Assembly: GCF_002078505.1 (NCBI RefSeq)
Contig: NZ_LUAV01000002.1
Span: forward strand, 7,689-71,688
DNA length: 64,000 nt
From: Ensifer aridi
GTDB lineage: Bacteria > Pseudomonadota > Alphaproteobacteria > Rhizobiales > Rhizobiaceae
Reading direction: 5' to 3'
The number at the start of each line of letters is the position of its first letter. Position 1 is the stretch's first letter. The notes beneath the pieces are model-generated. The model was not told where the DNA came from and ran no database searches. It saw nothing but the letters and a program-made list of their open reading frames with translations. Below, one piece after another: positions 34,651 through 43,661 of the stretch. Made by a program: the position numbers and the translations under genes.

Positions 34651-35937
34651 ATGAGCGCTATTGAATACACGATCGACAATGGCGGAGCGGCCGACTTTTC
34701 CGCGGACGCGACGCGTCCGGGCGATCTCGACCAGCTCCGGCCGCTGCCGCGCATTTCGATTCATGCCTTCTGCGAGAGCGAGGCAGTACAGCGGTTGATG
34801 GAGCGCTGCGGCCAGGACCGCCGCATGGCGAAGGTGAGCCTGCGCATCACCGGGGGCAGCATCGCTGCCGCGGCGAACATGTTTGCGAGCGTCTCGACGC
34901 CCAACCTGATCATCCTCGAAACCGGGACCGAGCCCAAATTGCTGCTTTCCGAACTCGCGCCGCTTGCCCAAGTCTGCGACCCGAGCACGAAGGTCGTCAT
35001 CATCGGCCGTCACAACGATATCGCGCTCTATCGCGAGCTGATCAAGAACGGCATCTCCGAATACATGGTCGCGCCGGTCGGAATGGCCGATATCCTGACG
35101 GCGGTCTCGGCGATCTTCGTCGATCCGGAGGCCGAGCCGCTTGGCCGCAGCCTCGCCTTCATCGGCGCGAAGGGCGGCTGCGGTTCGTCCGTCATCGCGC
35201 ACAATTGCGCCTGGGGCATCTCCAACCTGTTTTCGACCGAGACGATCCTCGCCGATCTCGACCTGCCCTATGGCACTGCGAACATCGACTTCGACCAGGA
35301 TCCGCCGCAGGGGATCGCCGAGGCGGTTTTCGCGCCGGAGCGACTGGACGAAGTCTTCGTCGACCGGCTCCTCACCAAGTGCTCCGAGCATCTGTCGCTG
35401 CTCGCCGCACCCTCGATGCTCGACCGCGCCTATGATTTCGAGGCCGGCGCCTTTCATCCGATTCTCGAAGTCCTCCAGCGTAGCGCCCCGGTTTCGGTGC
35501 TCGACATTCCGCATGCCTGGTCAGACTGGACCCGCACGGTCCTCGGCGAAGCCGACGAAGTCGTGATCACCGCCGTTCCCGACCTTGCGACCCTCAGGAA
35601 CACGAAGAACCTGCTCGATGCCCTCAAAAAGCTCCGGCCGAACGACCGGGTCCCGCATCTCGTCTTGAACCAGGTGGGCATGCCCAAGCGTCCGGAAATC
35701 GCTCCCAATGAGTTCTGCGAATCGCTGGAGGTGGAGGCAGCGGCGATCATCCCCTTCGACGCGGTGCTCTTCGGCAATGCCTCCAACAGCGGCCGCATGA
35801 TCGCGGAAATCGATAGGAAATCGCCGGCGGCGGAAACCTTCTCGCAGCTCGCCCATCTCCTCACCGGGCGTACTGCAATCAAGAAGGCGCGCCGCGGCGG
35901 CCTCGGCAAGGTCTTGGCAAAGCTCGGCAGGCGGTAG
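34651..35937 (+). CDS. cpaE: Pilus assembly ATPase CpaE/TadZ
   Basis: This 428-residue protein combines an N-terminal atypical receiver-like domain (about residues 35-150) with a ParA/MinD-like domain. The Walker A region is SLAFIGAKGGCGSSVIAHN, a deviant P-loop with serines at the usual K/T positions. ILADLDLPYGTANIDFDQDP is the switch region. TadZ/CpaE proteins place the pilus machine at the cell pole. AGGAAAA precedes the ATG. Confidence 0.94.
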   Translation: MSAIEYTIDNGGAADFSADATRPGDLDQLRPLPRISIHAFCESEAVQRLMERCGQDRRMAKVSLRITGGSIAAAANMFASVSTPNLIILETGTEPKLLLSELAPLAQVCDPSTKVVIIGRHNDIALYRELIKNGISEYMVAPVGMADILTAVSAIFVDPEAEPLGRSLAFIGAKGGCGSSVIAHNCAWGISNLFSTETILADLDLPYGTANIDFDQDPPQGIAEAVFAPERLDEVFVDRLLTKCSEHLSLLAAPSMLDRAYDFEAGAFHPILEVLQRSAPVSVLDIPHAWSDWTRTVLGEADEVVITAVPDLATLRNTKNLLDALKKLRPNDRVPHLVLNQVGMPKRPEIAPNEFCESLEVEAAAIIPFDAVLFGNASNSGRMIAEIDRKSPAAETFSQLAHLLTGRTAIKKARRGGLGKVLAKLGRR

Positions 35938-35984
35938 GCGCCCGCATCTGCTCGAGCTCCATCTGAAGCAACCGGAATTAAGTG

Positions 35985-37445
35985 ATGTTTGGCAAACGCG
36001 GAAACGAGGGTTTTGGCAAGGGCGGCGCGAAAGCTCCCGTGGCTGCGCCGCCGGCCGCACCGACGGCGATCATGGAGCGTTCCGCCGCGCCGGTCCTGAG
36101 TGAGCCGGCTGCTCAACCGTCGCGGCCGCAACCGGCCGCGCAGCCAGCGCGCCGGCGTGCACCGCGGGCGGAGGACTATTACGATACCAAGTCGCAGGTC
36201 TTTTCCGCGCTGATCGACACGATCGACCTCTCGCAGCTCTCAAAACTCGACACCGAGAGCGCCCGCGAAGAAATCCGCGATATCGTCAACGACATCATCA
36301 CCATCAAGAATTTCGCGATGTCGATCGCTGAGCAGGAGGAACTGCTCGACGACATCTGCAACGACGTGCTCGGCTACGGGCCGCTCGAACCGCTCTTGGC
36401 GCGCGACGACATCGCCGACATCATGGTCAACGGCGCCGGCCAGACCTTCATCGAAGTCGGCGGCAAGGTGGAGGAATCGGAGGTTCGCTTCCGCGATAAC
36501 GCGCAGCTCTTGTCGATCTGCCAGCGCATCGTCAGCCAGGTCGGCCGACGCGTCGACGAATCGAGCCCGATCTGCGACGCGCGCCTGCCGGACGGGTCGC
36601 GCGTCAACGTCATCGCTCCGCCGCTCGCGATCGATGGCGCGGCGCTCACGATCCGCAAGTTCAAGAAGGACAAGCTGACGCTGGAGCAATTGGTGCGCTT
36701 CGGCTCGATCACGCCCGAAGGCGCCGTCCTCCTGCAGATCATCGGCCGCGTCCGCTGTAACATTGTCATCTCCGGCGGCACCGGCTCCGGCAAGACGACG
36801 CTACTCAACTGCCTGACGCGCTACATCGACAGCACCGAACGGATCATCACCTGCGAGGACTCGGCCGAACTGCAATTGCAGCAGCCGCACGTCGTTCGCC
36901 TCGAAACGCGTCCACCGAACATCGAGGGCGAGGGCGAGATCACCATGCGCGACCTCGTGAAAAACTGCCTGCGCATGCGACCGGAACGCATTATCGTCGG
37001 CGAAGTGCGCGGCCCGGAGGTCTTCGACCTGCTCCAGGCGATGAACACCGGTCACGACGGCTCCATGGGAACGATCCACGCCAATACGCCGCGCGAGTGC
37101 CTGAGCCGTATGGAATCGATGATCGCCATGGGCGGCTACACGCTGCCGGCCAAGACCGTTCGCGAGATCATTTCCGGCTCGGTCGACGTCATCATCCAGG
37201 CCTCGCGCCTGCGCGACGGCTCGCGCCGCATCACCCACGTCACCGAGGTGGTCGGCATGGAAGGCGACGTCATCATCACCCAGGACCTGATGCGCTACGA
37301 AATCGACGGCGAGGACGCCAACGGCCGTATCATCGGCCGCCACGTCTCGACCGGCATCGGCCGGCCGCATTTCTGGGATCGGGCCCGCTATTTCAACGAG
37401 GACAAGCGGCTCGCCGCGACCCTCGATGCGATGGAAAAGCAATAG
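35985..37445 (+). CDS. cpaF: Pilus secretion ATPase CpaF/TadA
   Basis: This 486-residue hexameric secretion ATPase powers pilus extension and, in the Tad family, retraction as well. A Pro/Ala-rich N-terminal linker covers about residues 15-60. Walker A is [14 protein letters not shown], the Asp box is [15 protein letters not shown], Walker B is [15 protein letters not shown] and the His box is [17 protein letters not shown]. The start is ATG at 35985; the overlapping GTG at 35982 adds one residue. Confidence 0.96.
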   Translation: MFGKRGNEGFGKGGAKAPVAAPPAAPTAIMERSAAPVLSEPAAQPSRPQPAAQPARRRAPRAEDYYDTKSQVFSALIDTIDLSQLSKLDTESAREEIRDIVNDIITIKNFAMSIAEQEELLDDICNDVLGYGPLEPLLARDDIADIMVNGAGQTFIEVGGKVEESEVRFRDNAQLLSICQRIVSQVGRRVDESSPICDARLPDGSRVNVIAPPLAIDGAALTIRKFKKDKLTLEQLVRFGSITPEGAVLLQIIGRVRCNIVISGGTGSGKTTLLNCLTRYIDSTERIITCEDSAELQLQQPHVVRLETRPPNIEGEGEITMRDLVKNCLRMRPERIIVGEVRGPEVFDLLQAMNTGHDGSMGTIHANTPRECLSRMESMIAMGGYTLPAKTVREIISGSVDVIIQASRLRDGSRRITHVTEVVGMEGDVIITQDLMRYEIDGEDANGRIIGRHVSTGIGRPHFWDRARYFNEDKRLAATLDAMEKQ

Positions 37446-37511
37446 AACAGGCTTGAGCCTACGCGGCCTTTCGTCCGCGCCGGCCAATGGACCGAAGGGA
37501 CAGACCGAGCG

Positions 37512-38522
37512 ATGTTCGGCATAGACATCACCGTCCTGGCACTGGCCGGCCTCGTCGCGCTGGCGGCGGCGGCGCTCGCCTATGGTCTGCTCTATTCCCG
37601 CATCGAGAACGAGAAGAAGGCCGAGGGCCGGCTGCGCCGCGTCGGCGCCGCGGAAACCGACCGGACCAAGATCAAAGCGGCGCGTGACCGTGTCAACGAG
37701 ATGTCGAAGCGGCGGAAATCCGTTCAGGATTCGCTGAAGGAACTCGAAAAGAAGCAGCAGGAAAAATCCGCCAATACGGCGACTTCGATGAAGAAGCGCC
37801 TGGCCCAGGCCAATCTCTCGATGTCGCTCACGCAGTTCTATGTCGTGAGCGCGCTTTTCGGCCTCTTCGCCTTCGTCGTGGTCCTTTTGACGGGCGCCGG
37901 GCCGCTGATTGCCGCGGGCGTCGCCCTCGTCGGTGCCGCCGGCCTGCCGCGCTGGGTCGTCGGCTCGATGATCAAGCGTCGCTGCAAGAAGTTCCTGGAG
38001 GAATTTCCAAACGCGCTCGACGTCATGGTCCGTTCGATCAAATCCGGTCTGCCGCTTAACGACGCGCTGCGGCTGATCGCCAGCGATGGGCAGGAGCCGG
38101 TGAGGACGGAATTCCGCCGCGTCGTCGAATCCCAGCAGGTGGGCCTCAACGTTCCCGAAGCCTGCGCCCGCATGATCCATAGTGTCCCGCTGCCGGAGGT
38201 GAATTTCTTCGCGATCGTCATCGCGATCCAGGCGCAGGCGGGCGGCAATCTCTCCGAGGCGCTCGGCAATCTCTCCAAGGTGCTGCGCGAACGCAAGAAG
38301 ATGAAGGCCAAGGTCAATGCGCTTTCCATGGAGGCCAAGGCGTCCGCCTGCATCATCGGCGCGCTCCCCTTCATCGTCGCGACGCTCGTCTACCTGACCT
38401 CGCCCGACTACATGACGATCCTCTTCACCGACCCGCGCGGCCATATCATCATGGGCGCCTCTGCCGTCTGGATGAGCATCGGCATCTGGGTGATGCGCAA
38501 CATGATCAACTTCGATATTTGA
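37512..38522 (+). CDS. tadB: Pilus platform membrane protein TadB
   Basis: This 336-residue inner-membrane protein has one N-terminal helix (LALAGLVALAAAALAYGLLY) and a charged coiled linker (about 55-95). A pair of central helices and a GspF-like cytoplasmic domain follow (KKFLEEFPNALDVMVRSIKSGLPLNDALRLI, quoted here by its core FPNALDVMVRSIKSG). A final helix ends the protein. It works with TadC as the platform driven by CpaF. Its stop overlaps a possible early start of tadC. Confidence 0.94.
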   Translation: MFGIDITVLALAGLVALAAAALAYGLLYSRIENEKKAEGRLRRVGAAETDRTKIKAARDRVNEMSKRRKSVQDSLKELEKKQQEKSANTATSMKKRLAQANLSMSLTQFYVVSALFGLFAFVVVLLTGAGPLIAAGVALVGAAGLPRWVVGSMIKRRCKKFLEEFPNALDVMVRSIKSGLPLNDALRLIASDGQEPVRTEFRRVVESQQVGLNVPEACARMIHSVPLPEVNFFAIVIAIQAQAGGNLSEALGNLSKVLRERKKMKAKVNALSMEAKASACIIGALPFIVATLVYLTSPDYMTILFTDPRGHIIMGASAVWMSIGIWVMRNMINFDI

Positions 38523-38536
38523 AGGGCGAGCTACTG

Positions 38537-39520
38537 GTGGACGGCTGGATAGAGACACTCACCGATCCGAACGTCATCATGGCCGCGCTCGTGTCGCTGG
38601 CCGTGCTGGCGACGTTTTATTCGCTCGTCACTCCGTTCTTCGAGCGCGGGGATCTTGCGAAGCGGATGAAATCGGTCGCGACCGAACGCGAACAGATCCG
38701 CGCCCGTGAACGCGCGCGCCTGAATGCCGAGGTCACGAACGGCAGGGCGAGCCTCAGGACGCAGCACAACACGTCGGTCAGGGAGATCGTGGACCGGCTG
38801 AACCTGAAAAAGGCGCTGGTCGACGACAATACCGTCAACCGCCTGAAGACGGCCGGTTACCGCTCGCAGAACGCGCTCAACACCTTCCTTTTCGCCCGCT
38901 TCTGCCTGCCGTTCCTGTTTCTCATCCTCGCGGTCCTCTATATTTTCGTCCTCGGGACCTTTGCCGAGAAACCGTTCATGCTGAGGCTGTGCTTCGCCAT
39001 CGGCTTCGCCTATGTCGGCTTCTATGCCCCGAACATCTTCATCGCGAATGCCATTTCCAAGCGTCAGCATTCCATCCGCCGCGCCTGGCCGGACGCGCTC
39101 GATCTCCTGCTGATCTGCGTCGAATCGGGCGTCTCGATGGAGGTCGCCATGCGCCGCGTCGCCGATGAGATCGCCGCGCAATCGCCGCCGCTCGCAGAGG
39201 AGTTGGTGCTGACGACGGCGGAGCTCTCCTTCCTGCCCGACCGGCGCGTCGCCCTCGAGAATCTCGGCCTGCGCACAGGCCTCGAAGAGGTGAAATCGGT
39301 GACGCAGGCCTTGATCCAGGCGGACCGCTACGGCACGCCGGTGGCGCAAGCTTTGCGCGTGCTGGCTCAGGAAAGCCGCGACCAACGAATGACCGCGGCG
39401 GAAAAAAAGGCCGCAGCGCTGCCGCCGAAGCTCACCGTGCCGATGATCCTCTTTTTCCTGCCGGTGCTCGTCGCCGTCATTCTCGGCCCGGCGGGGATAC
39501 AAGTGGCGGATAAGTTTTAG
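38537..39520 (+). CDS. tadC: Pilus platform membrane protein TadC
   Basis: This protein of about 327 residues is the second GspF-type platform component. It has an N-terminal helix, a charged linker, paired central helices and the domain AWPDALDLLLICVESGVSMEVAM, then ESRDQRMTAAEKKAAALPPKL before the last helix. I chose the GTG at 38537, which has AGGG at suitable distance; a TTG at 38519 overlaps the tadB stop and cannot be excluded. It ends the plus-strand pilus operon and is followed by an inverted-repeat element that may act as terminator. Confidence 0.93.
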   Translation: MDGWIETLTDPNVIMAALVSLAVLATFYSLVTPFFERGDLAKRMKSVATEREQIRARERARLNAEVTNGRASLRTQHNTSVREIVDRLNLKKALVDDNTVNRLKTAGYRSQNALNTFLFARFCLPFLFLILAVLYIFVLGTFAEKPFMLRLCFAIGFAYVGFYAPNIFIANAISKRQHSIRRAWPDALDLLLICVESGVSMEVAMRRVADEIAAQSPPLAEELVLTTAELSFLPDRRVALENLGLRTGLEEVKSVTQALIQADRYGTPVAQALRVLAQESRDQRMTAAEKKAAALPPKLTVPMILFFLPVLVAVILGPAGIQVADKF

Positions 39521-39545
39521 AGTGTTTGCCGTTTCAATGCTTGTG

Positions 39546-39576
39546 CGTGGATCCTCGGGTCAAGCCCGAGGATGAC
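39546..39576 (+). repeat. Left arm of a 31-bp inverted repeat (dispersed rhizobial element)
   Basis: This copy contains CCTCGGGTCAAGCCCGAGG, itself a short hairpin. Its exact reverse complement occurs at 39668-39698. Read through, such elements encode VILGLDPRIH. It may end transcription after tadC. Confidence 0.85.
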
Positions 39577-39667
39577 GAATGCAGAGGAAGCCAATTCACG
39601 CAAGGGCCTTCGAGAGCAGCGACATATTCCGGCGCGAGAGGTGTGTTTGGAGCGTCCCTCCCGCGCT

Positions 39668-39698
39668 GTCATCCTCGGGCTTGACCCGAGGATCCACG
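39668..39698 (-). repeat. Right arm of the 31-bp inverted repeat
   Basis: This is an exact reverse complement of 39546-39576, 91 bp away. The 318-bp gap between tadC and tadD holds these two arms and no credible gene. A shorter related hairpin lies at 56889-56905. Confidence 0.85.
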
Positions 39699-39838
39699 TA
39701 CGGACCCTGCAGGCTCGAAATGCCGTTTGCGCCATATCCGATACGCCATGCAGGGGCTTGTAATTGAAGCCTCGAGCCGAGACCGACGATAACGGTGGAA
39801 TTGCTGCCAATGGCAATGGGCGGAAGACCTAAACCGAC

Positions 39839-40657
39839 CTAATTCGTATTCGCGTCGTCCGCCTTTGCGAGCTGCTTCCAGGCGCCCTGCTGCGACAGCA
39901 TCGAACGCAGATAAGCGACATTCGCTTCCGCCTGCTCGGGCGTCAGTTCCGCACGCGCGATCGTCTCGGCCTCCTGGAAGCGCCCCTGCAGGCCGATCGC
40001 GAGCGCGAGGTTCTGCCGGACGCTGCTGTCGGCGCCCGGCTGGCTTGCCGCCGATTTGAGATAGGTCTCGGCCGTCCGCAAGTCCTTCGTCAGGAGATAG
40101 GACATGCCGAGGTTGGAGAGCACCGAGGGCTCGTTGGGCTTGAGATCGAGCGCCTCGCGGTAGCGCAGGCGTGCCTCGCCGGAGCGGCCGAGCTGATCGA
40201 GAATCGCGCCTTCCGCCGATTTCAGCTTCCAGTCGGGCCGATCGGGCGTCTGCGCCCGGTTGATGGTCGCAAGCGCCTGCTCCAGTTGCCCCGCGGCGGC
40301 CTGCGCCTTGCCATAGGCGCCGAGCACTTCGCGGTCCGTCGGATGGTTGATCGCCACCTGCTGCATAACCGCAAGTGCCTGCTCGTTGCGCCCGGTCATG
40401 CGCAGGAGGTTGGCGTAGTTGAGGCCCGCCTCGCGGTCCTTCGGATTGCGCTCATAGGCTTGGCCGATGCTTTCGGCTGCGGCGGCAAGCTCGGTCGCAT
40501 TCATCGACTGCACGGGCCTCGAGAGCTTCGGGATCGAGCCTGTCGTCAGTTCCTTCTTGCCCTGCTGACCGGCGCAGCCGCCAAGCGTCAGCACCATCAG
40601 CGCGACGGCGGTACCCAGTGCGAGGCGACGCAGGTGGGAGGAGGGAGTGTGTTGCAT
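39839..40657 (-). CDS. tadD: TPR lipoprotein TadD-like, Flp pilus assembly
   Basis: This 272-residue protein has a signal peptide and lipobox (LMVLTLGGC), then five or more tetratricopeptide repeats. Examples are AAAESIGQAYERNPKDREAGLNYANLL (core GQAYERNPKDREAG) and RYREALDLKPNEPSVLSNLG. TadD lipoproteins assist secretin assembly. It faces tadC across the inverted repeat. The ATG at 40657 gives the canonical signal peptide; the longer frame upstream is cysteine-rich and not credible. Confidence 0.9.
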   Translation of the reverse strand: MQHTPSSHLRRLALGTAVALMVLTLGGCAGQQGKKELTTGSIPKLSRPVQSMNATELAAAAESIGQAYERNPKDREAGLNYANLLRMTGRNEQALAVMQQVAINHPTDREVLGAYGKAQAAAGQLEQALATINRAQTPDRPDWKLKSAEGAILDQLGRSGEARLRYREALDLKPNEPSVLSNLGMSYLLTKDLRTAETYLKSAASQPGADSSVRQNLALAIGLQGRFQEAETIARAELTPEQAEANVAYLRSMLSQQGAWKQLAKADDANTN

Positions 40658-40740
40658 AATAATCGAGCCCCAGCATGCATTCGCACCGGAACTCCGAACA
40701 CCAGCGGCGCAACTTTCACTCCAGCAATAATCTGTTAACC

Positions 40741-40755
40741 CTAACAGAGCGTTAA
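40741..40755 (-). promoter_or_regulatory. Possible CtrA box before tadD
   Basis: On the minus strand the sequence reads TTAA-N7-TTAG, one base short of the CtrA consensus, 84 bp before the tadD start. It is weak alone but parallels the near match before pilA. Confidence 0.3.
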
Positions 40756-40756
40756 T

Positions 40757-40862
40757 ACCTACAGCGCCCCGCGTCTGATCGGACGCGCAAAGGTCGCTGC
40801 AGCACTCTGAATCGCTGCACGGATTGCCTCGATCGAGTCCGGTCGAGGCAATCCGTGCAGTA
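40757..40862 (+). repeat. Dispersed rhizobial element ending in an 18-bp perfect hairpin
   Basis: The element starts CTACAGCGCC and includes GTCTGATCGGAC and CGCTGCAGCACTCTGAAT. It ends in CTGCACGGATTGCCTCGA (40815-40832) paired with its exact complement (40843-40860) around a 10-base loop. A related copy in the opposite orientation lies at 60505-60598. The hairpin ends 30 bp before the aminopeptidase start. Confidence 0.8.
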
Positions 40863-40889
40863 ATCCGCATCCGTCAGTCGAGGACTCCC

Positions 40890-42281
40890 ATGGCTCCCTA
40901 TCAGTTCATCGAACGGCCGTCGCCGTTCAACACCAGCAACGGCAAGACGCTGCCGATCTTCGCGGTGACGCCGGCGCATATCGAAACGGGGAGCATCGAT
41001 CCGATCGCGCTCGATTGGGCGAAGAAGGCGGGCTTCAAGGCGGAATCCGGCGCCGTCCTGCTCATCCCGTCGGCCGACGGCCATCTCGGCGGCGCCCTGT
41101 TCGGGCTTGGCGCCAATCCTTCCGAAGCGCCCTTCCTCACCGGCAAGCTCGCCCGTGCGCTGCCGGCCGGTAAATGGCATATCGAAACGGCGCCGCTTAC
41201 GGCCAACCGCCTGGCGCTCGGCTATGGTCTCGGCTCCTACCGGTTCGAGCGCTACAAGGCGGCGAAGGCGGAGGCGCCGACGCTGCTGATCCCGGCCGAC
41301 GCCGACGCGACAGACATCAAACGGCAGCTTGCCGGCGTGTTCCTCGCGCGCGACCTGATCAACACGCCGACCAACGACATGGGCCCGGAAGCGCTGGAGG
41401 CCGCCTTCCGGGCGCTCGCCGGCCACTACAAGGCCGATGTTTCGGTCATCTCCGGCGAAGCTCTGCTCACCCAGAACTTCCCGCTGGTGCACACTGTCGG
41501 CCGCGCCAGCGCCGAGGCGCCGCGGCTCCTCGAAATGCGCTGGGGCAAAAAGGGGCACAGGAAAGTGACGCTTGTCGGCAAAGGCGTCTGCTTCGACACC
41601 GGCGGCCTCGATATCAAACCGGCAGCCTCGATGCTTCTGATGAAGAAGGACATGGGCGGTGCGGCCAATGTGATGGGTCTCGCGTTGATGATCATGGACG
41701 CGAAGCTCAAGGTCGATCTGCGTGTCATCGTCCCGGTCGTCGAGAACTCGGTCTCGGGGAACGCCTTCCGGCCGGGCGACATCTACCGGAGCCGCAAGGG
41801 TCTGACGGTGCAGATCGACAACACCGATGCTGAAGGTCGCCTGATCCTTGCCGACGCGCTCGCCTATGCCGACGAGGAGAAGACCGATCTCATCATCGAC
41901 ATGGCGACACTGACGGGTGCTGCCCGCGTCGCCCTCGGCCCCGATCTGCCGCCCTTCTTCACAGACGACGAGGAACTGGCCCACGATCTTGCCGAGGCGA
42001 GCCTTGACGTCGACGACCCGATCTGGCGAATGCCGCTCTACATGGGCTACGACAAGGATATATCCGCGCGCATTGCGGACCTCACCAATGCGCCTTCCGG
42101 CGGCATGGCGGGCTCGATCACGGCGGCGCTCTTCCTCAAGCGCTTTGTCACCAATGCGAAGAGCTGGGTGCATCTCGACATTTTCGGCTGGGCACAATCG
42201 GAGCGCCCGCATTCCCTGGTTGGTGGCGAAGCGCAGGCGATCCGGGCGCTCTACCATCATATTGGGCGGATCGCGGGGTAA
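40890..42281 (+). CDS. Leucyl aminopeptidase family protein (M17)
   Basis: This 463-residue cytoplasmic metallo-aminopeptidase belongs to family M17, related to PepA. The metal and signature motifs are clear: VGKGVCFDTGGLDIKP, MKKDMGGAANVMG and the family signature NTDAEGRLILADAL. The catalytic lysines and carboxylates fall in these blocks. It is slightly shorter than E. coli PepA at the N-terminal domain, and the leucine preference is not proven. GAGGA precedes the ATG at 40890; an earlier in-frame start at 40824 would run through the hairpin. Confidence 0.93.
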   Translation: MAPYQFIERPSPFNTSNGKTLPIFAVTPAHIETGSIDPIALDWAKKAGFKAESGAVLLIPSADGHLGGALFGLGANPSEAPFLTGKLARALPAGKWHIETAPLTANRLALGYGLGSYRFERYKAAKAEAPTLLIPADADATDIKRQLAGVFLARDLINTPTNDMGPEALEAAFRALAGHYKADVSVISGEALLTQNFPLVHTVGRASAEAPRLLEMRWGKKGHRKVTLVGKGVCFDTGGLDIKPAASMLLMKKDMGGAANVMGLALMIMDAKLKVDLRVIVPVVENSVSGNAFRPGDIYRSRKGLTVQIDNTDAEGRLILADALAYADEEKTDLIIDMATLTGAARVALGPDLPPFFTDDEELAHDLAEASLDVDDPIWRMPLYMGYDKDISARIADLTNAPSGGMAGSITAALFLKRFVTNAKSWVHLDIFGWAQSERPHSLVGGEAQAIRALYHHIGRIAG

Positions 42282-42373
42282 GCTTCTCCGCCGCAAATCG
42301 ACTGGCAAAAGAAACGCTTGCGTAACGATCGTCTCGCTATGGTGCGGCGACGTGGTTTACGCAGGAGTTTCCC

Positions 42374-42718
42374 TTGCCGGTCGAACTGACGCCCTCCCAA
42401 GCGCTGAGGCTCTGGCACGCCGTCTCGCTCGAGCAGGTGCGCGTCGACAGCCGCGATTTGACCTTGCGTCAGATGGCGATTCTCCTGCAGATCTATCTCG
42501 TGCCGCCTCCACATACAGTGCGCGGTCTCGCCGCAACGCTCGGGGTGACGAAGCCGGTGATCACGCGCGCGCTCGATACGATGGGATCGCTCGGGCTCGT
42601 CGATCGCGTGCGCGACGAGCGCGACAGGCGTAATGTCATCATTAAGCGCACAGTTGAAGGCGCGCTTTATCTTGAAAAACTTGGCGATCTGATCATCAAT
42701 CAGGGCCGGAAACTATGA
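42374..42718 (+). CDS. MarR-family winged-helix regulator
   Basis: This 114-residue protein is a small MarR-type winged helix. LTLRQMAILLQIYLVPPPHTVRGLAA leads into LGVTKPVITRALDTMGSLGLVDRVRDERDRRNVIIKRT, the recognition helix and wing (core KPVITRALDTMGSLGLV). The start is probably a TTG at 42374 with AGGAG upstream, since no ATG fits. Its stop overlaps the start of the NlpC/P60 gene, so the two are translationally coupled, which is an unusual partner for a regulator. Its targets are unknown. Confidence 0.83.
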   Translation: MPVELTPSQALRLWHAVSLEQVRVDSRDLTLRQMAILLQIYLVPPPHTVRGLAATLGVTKPVITRALDTMGSLGLVDRVRDERDRRNVIIKRTVEGALYLEKLGDLIINQGRKL

Positions 42719-43581
42719 GACCTGCCATGCCCGAAACGCTTGATCGTCGTCTCAATGCCTATCGCGAAGACCTCGCGGAGGAGCGTCTGCGCGGTCTGGT
42801 AGAGGCAAAGCGCTTTGTCGAAGGCACGCCGGCGCAGATGGCGGCGCCGGTGACGCCGCTCAGGGCTAGGCCCGAGCTTGCCTGCGGCACGGACACGGAA
42901 TTGCTCTATGGCGAAACCGTTCGCGTGCTCGATGTCGCCGACGGATGGGCGTGGGTCAAATCCGATCTCGACGGCTATGTCGGCTACGTGCCTGAGGATA
43001 CGGTGAAGCCGCCGCAAGCTCCGGCGACCCATATCGTCGCGGTGCCGCGCACCTTCATCTATCGCGGTGCCGATTTGCGCTTTCCTCAGGCCTTCGCGCT
43101 CTCGATGGGAAGCCGGCTCAGCGTTGCCGGGGAAGCGGAGAAGCGCGGCACACGCTATCTTCTGCTGGACGGCGGTTTGGCCATCGTCGCCAATCATTGC
43201 GTGCCCGTAGGAAGCCCGCTCGGCGACGATTACGTTGCGGTCGCGACCCGTTTTCTCGAAACCCCCTATCTCTGGGGCGGCCGCTCCGGCTTCGGCATCG
43301 ATTGCTCGGGCCTCGTGCAACTCGCGATGCAGATGACGGGGGGAAACGCGCCGCGCGATTCCGACATGCAGGCAAGCGGCCTCGGCCGGGTGATCAGCCG
43401 CGACGAACTCAGGCGCGGCGATCTCATCTTCTGGAAGGGCCACGTCGCCATCATGGAGGACGAGAAGACGCTGGTGCATGCCAACGGCCACACGATGACG
43501 GTCGCGCGCGAAGGGCTGGAAGACGCCATCCGCCGCATCGGCTGGCTTTATGATCAGCCGACGGGGTATCGCCGCCCCTAG
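42715..43581 (+). CDS. NlpC/P60 family peptidoglycan endopeptidase with SH3 region
   Basis: This protein of about 288 residues has an SH3b-like region (TELLYGETVRVLDVADGWAW) followed by an NlpC/P60 domain. The catalytic cysteine is in FGIDCSGLVQLAMQ, the histidine in FWKGHVAIMEDE, with a third polar residue in LVHANGHTM. Family members cut gamma-D-Glu-diaminopimelate links or related cell-wall or cytoplasmic murein peptides. No signal peptide is visible, suggesting a cytoplasmic role in recycling, or export by another path. It starts at the ATGA overlap with the MarR gene; an ATG four codons later is also possible. Confidence 0.91.
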   Translation: MRPAMPETLDRRLNAYREDLAEERLRGLVEAKRFVEGTPAQMAAPVTPLRARPELACGTDTELLYGETVRVLDVADGWAWVKSDLDGYVGYVPEDTVKPPQAPATHIVAVPRTFIYRGADLRFPQAFALSMGSRLSVAGEAEKRGTRYLLLDGGLAIVANHCVPVGSPLGDDYVAVATRFLETPYLWGGRSGFGIDCSGLVQLAMQMTGGNAPRDSDMQASGLGRVISRDELRRGDLIFWKGHVAIMEDEKTLVHANGHTMTVAREGLEDAIRRIGWLYDQPTGYRRP

Positions 43582-43661
43582 GGGCCTGGGGCAATCCTTC
43601 GCACAGTCATGCTCGGGGCGCGCTCGCGATTGCCTTCGTAGTGATTCTCGGCGGAGGCAGG

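Noticed and set aside
36801-38558. 585-codon minus-strand frame
   Set aside because: It is a shadow of cpaF and tadB.
39517-39816. Small frames encoding VILGLDPRIH
   Set aside because: This peptide is the translation of the dispersed inverted repeat, not a protein gene.
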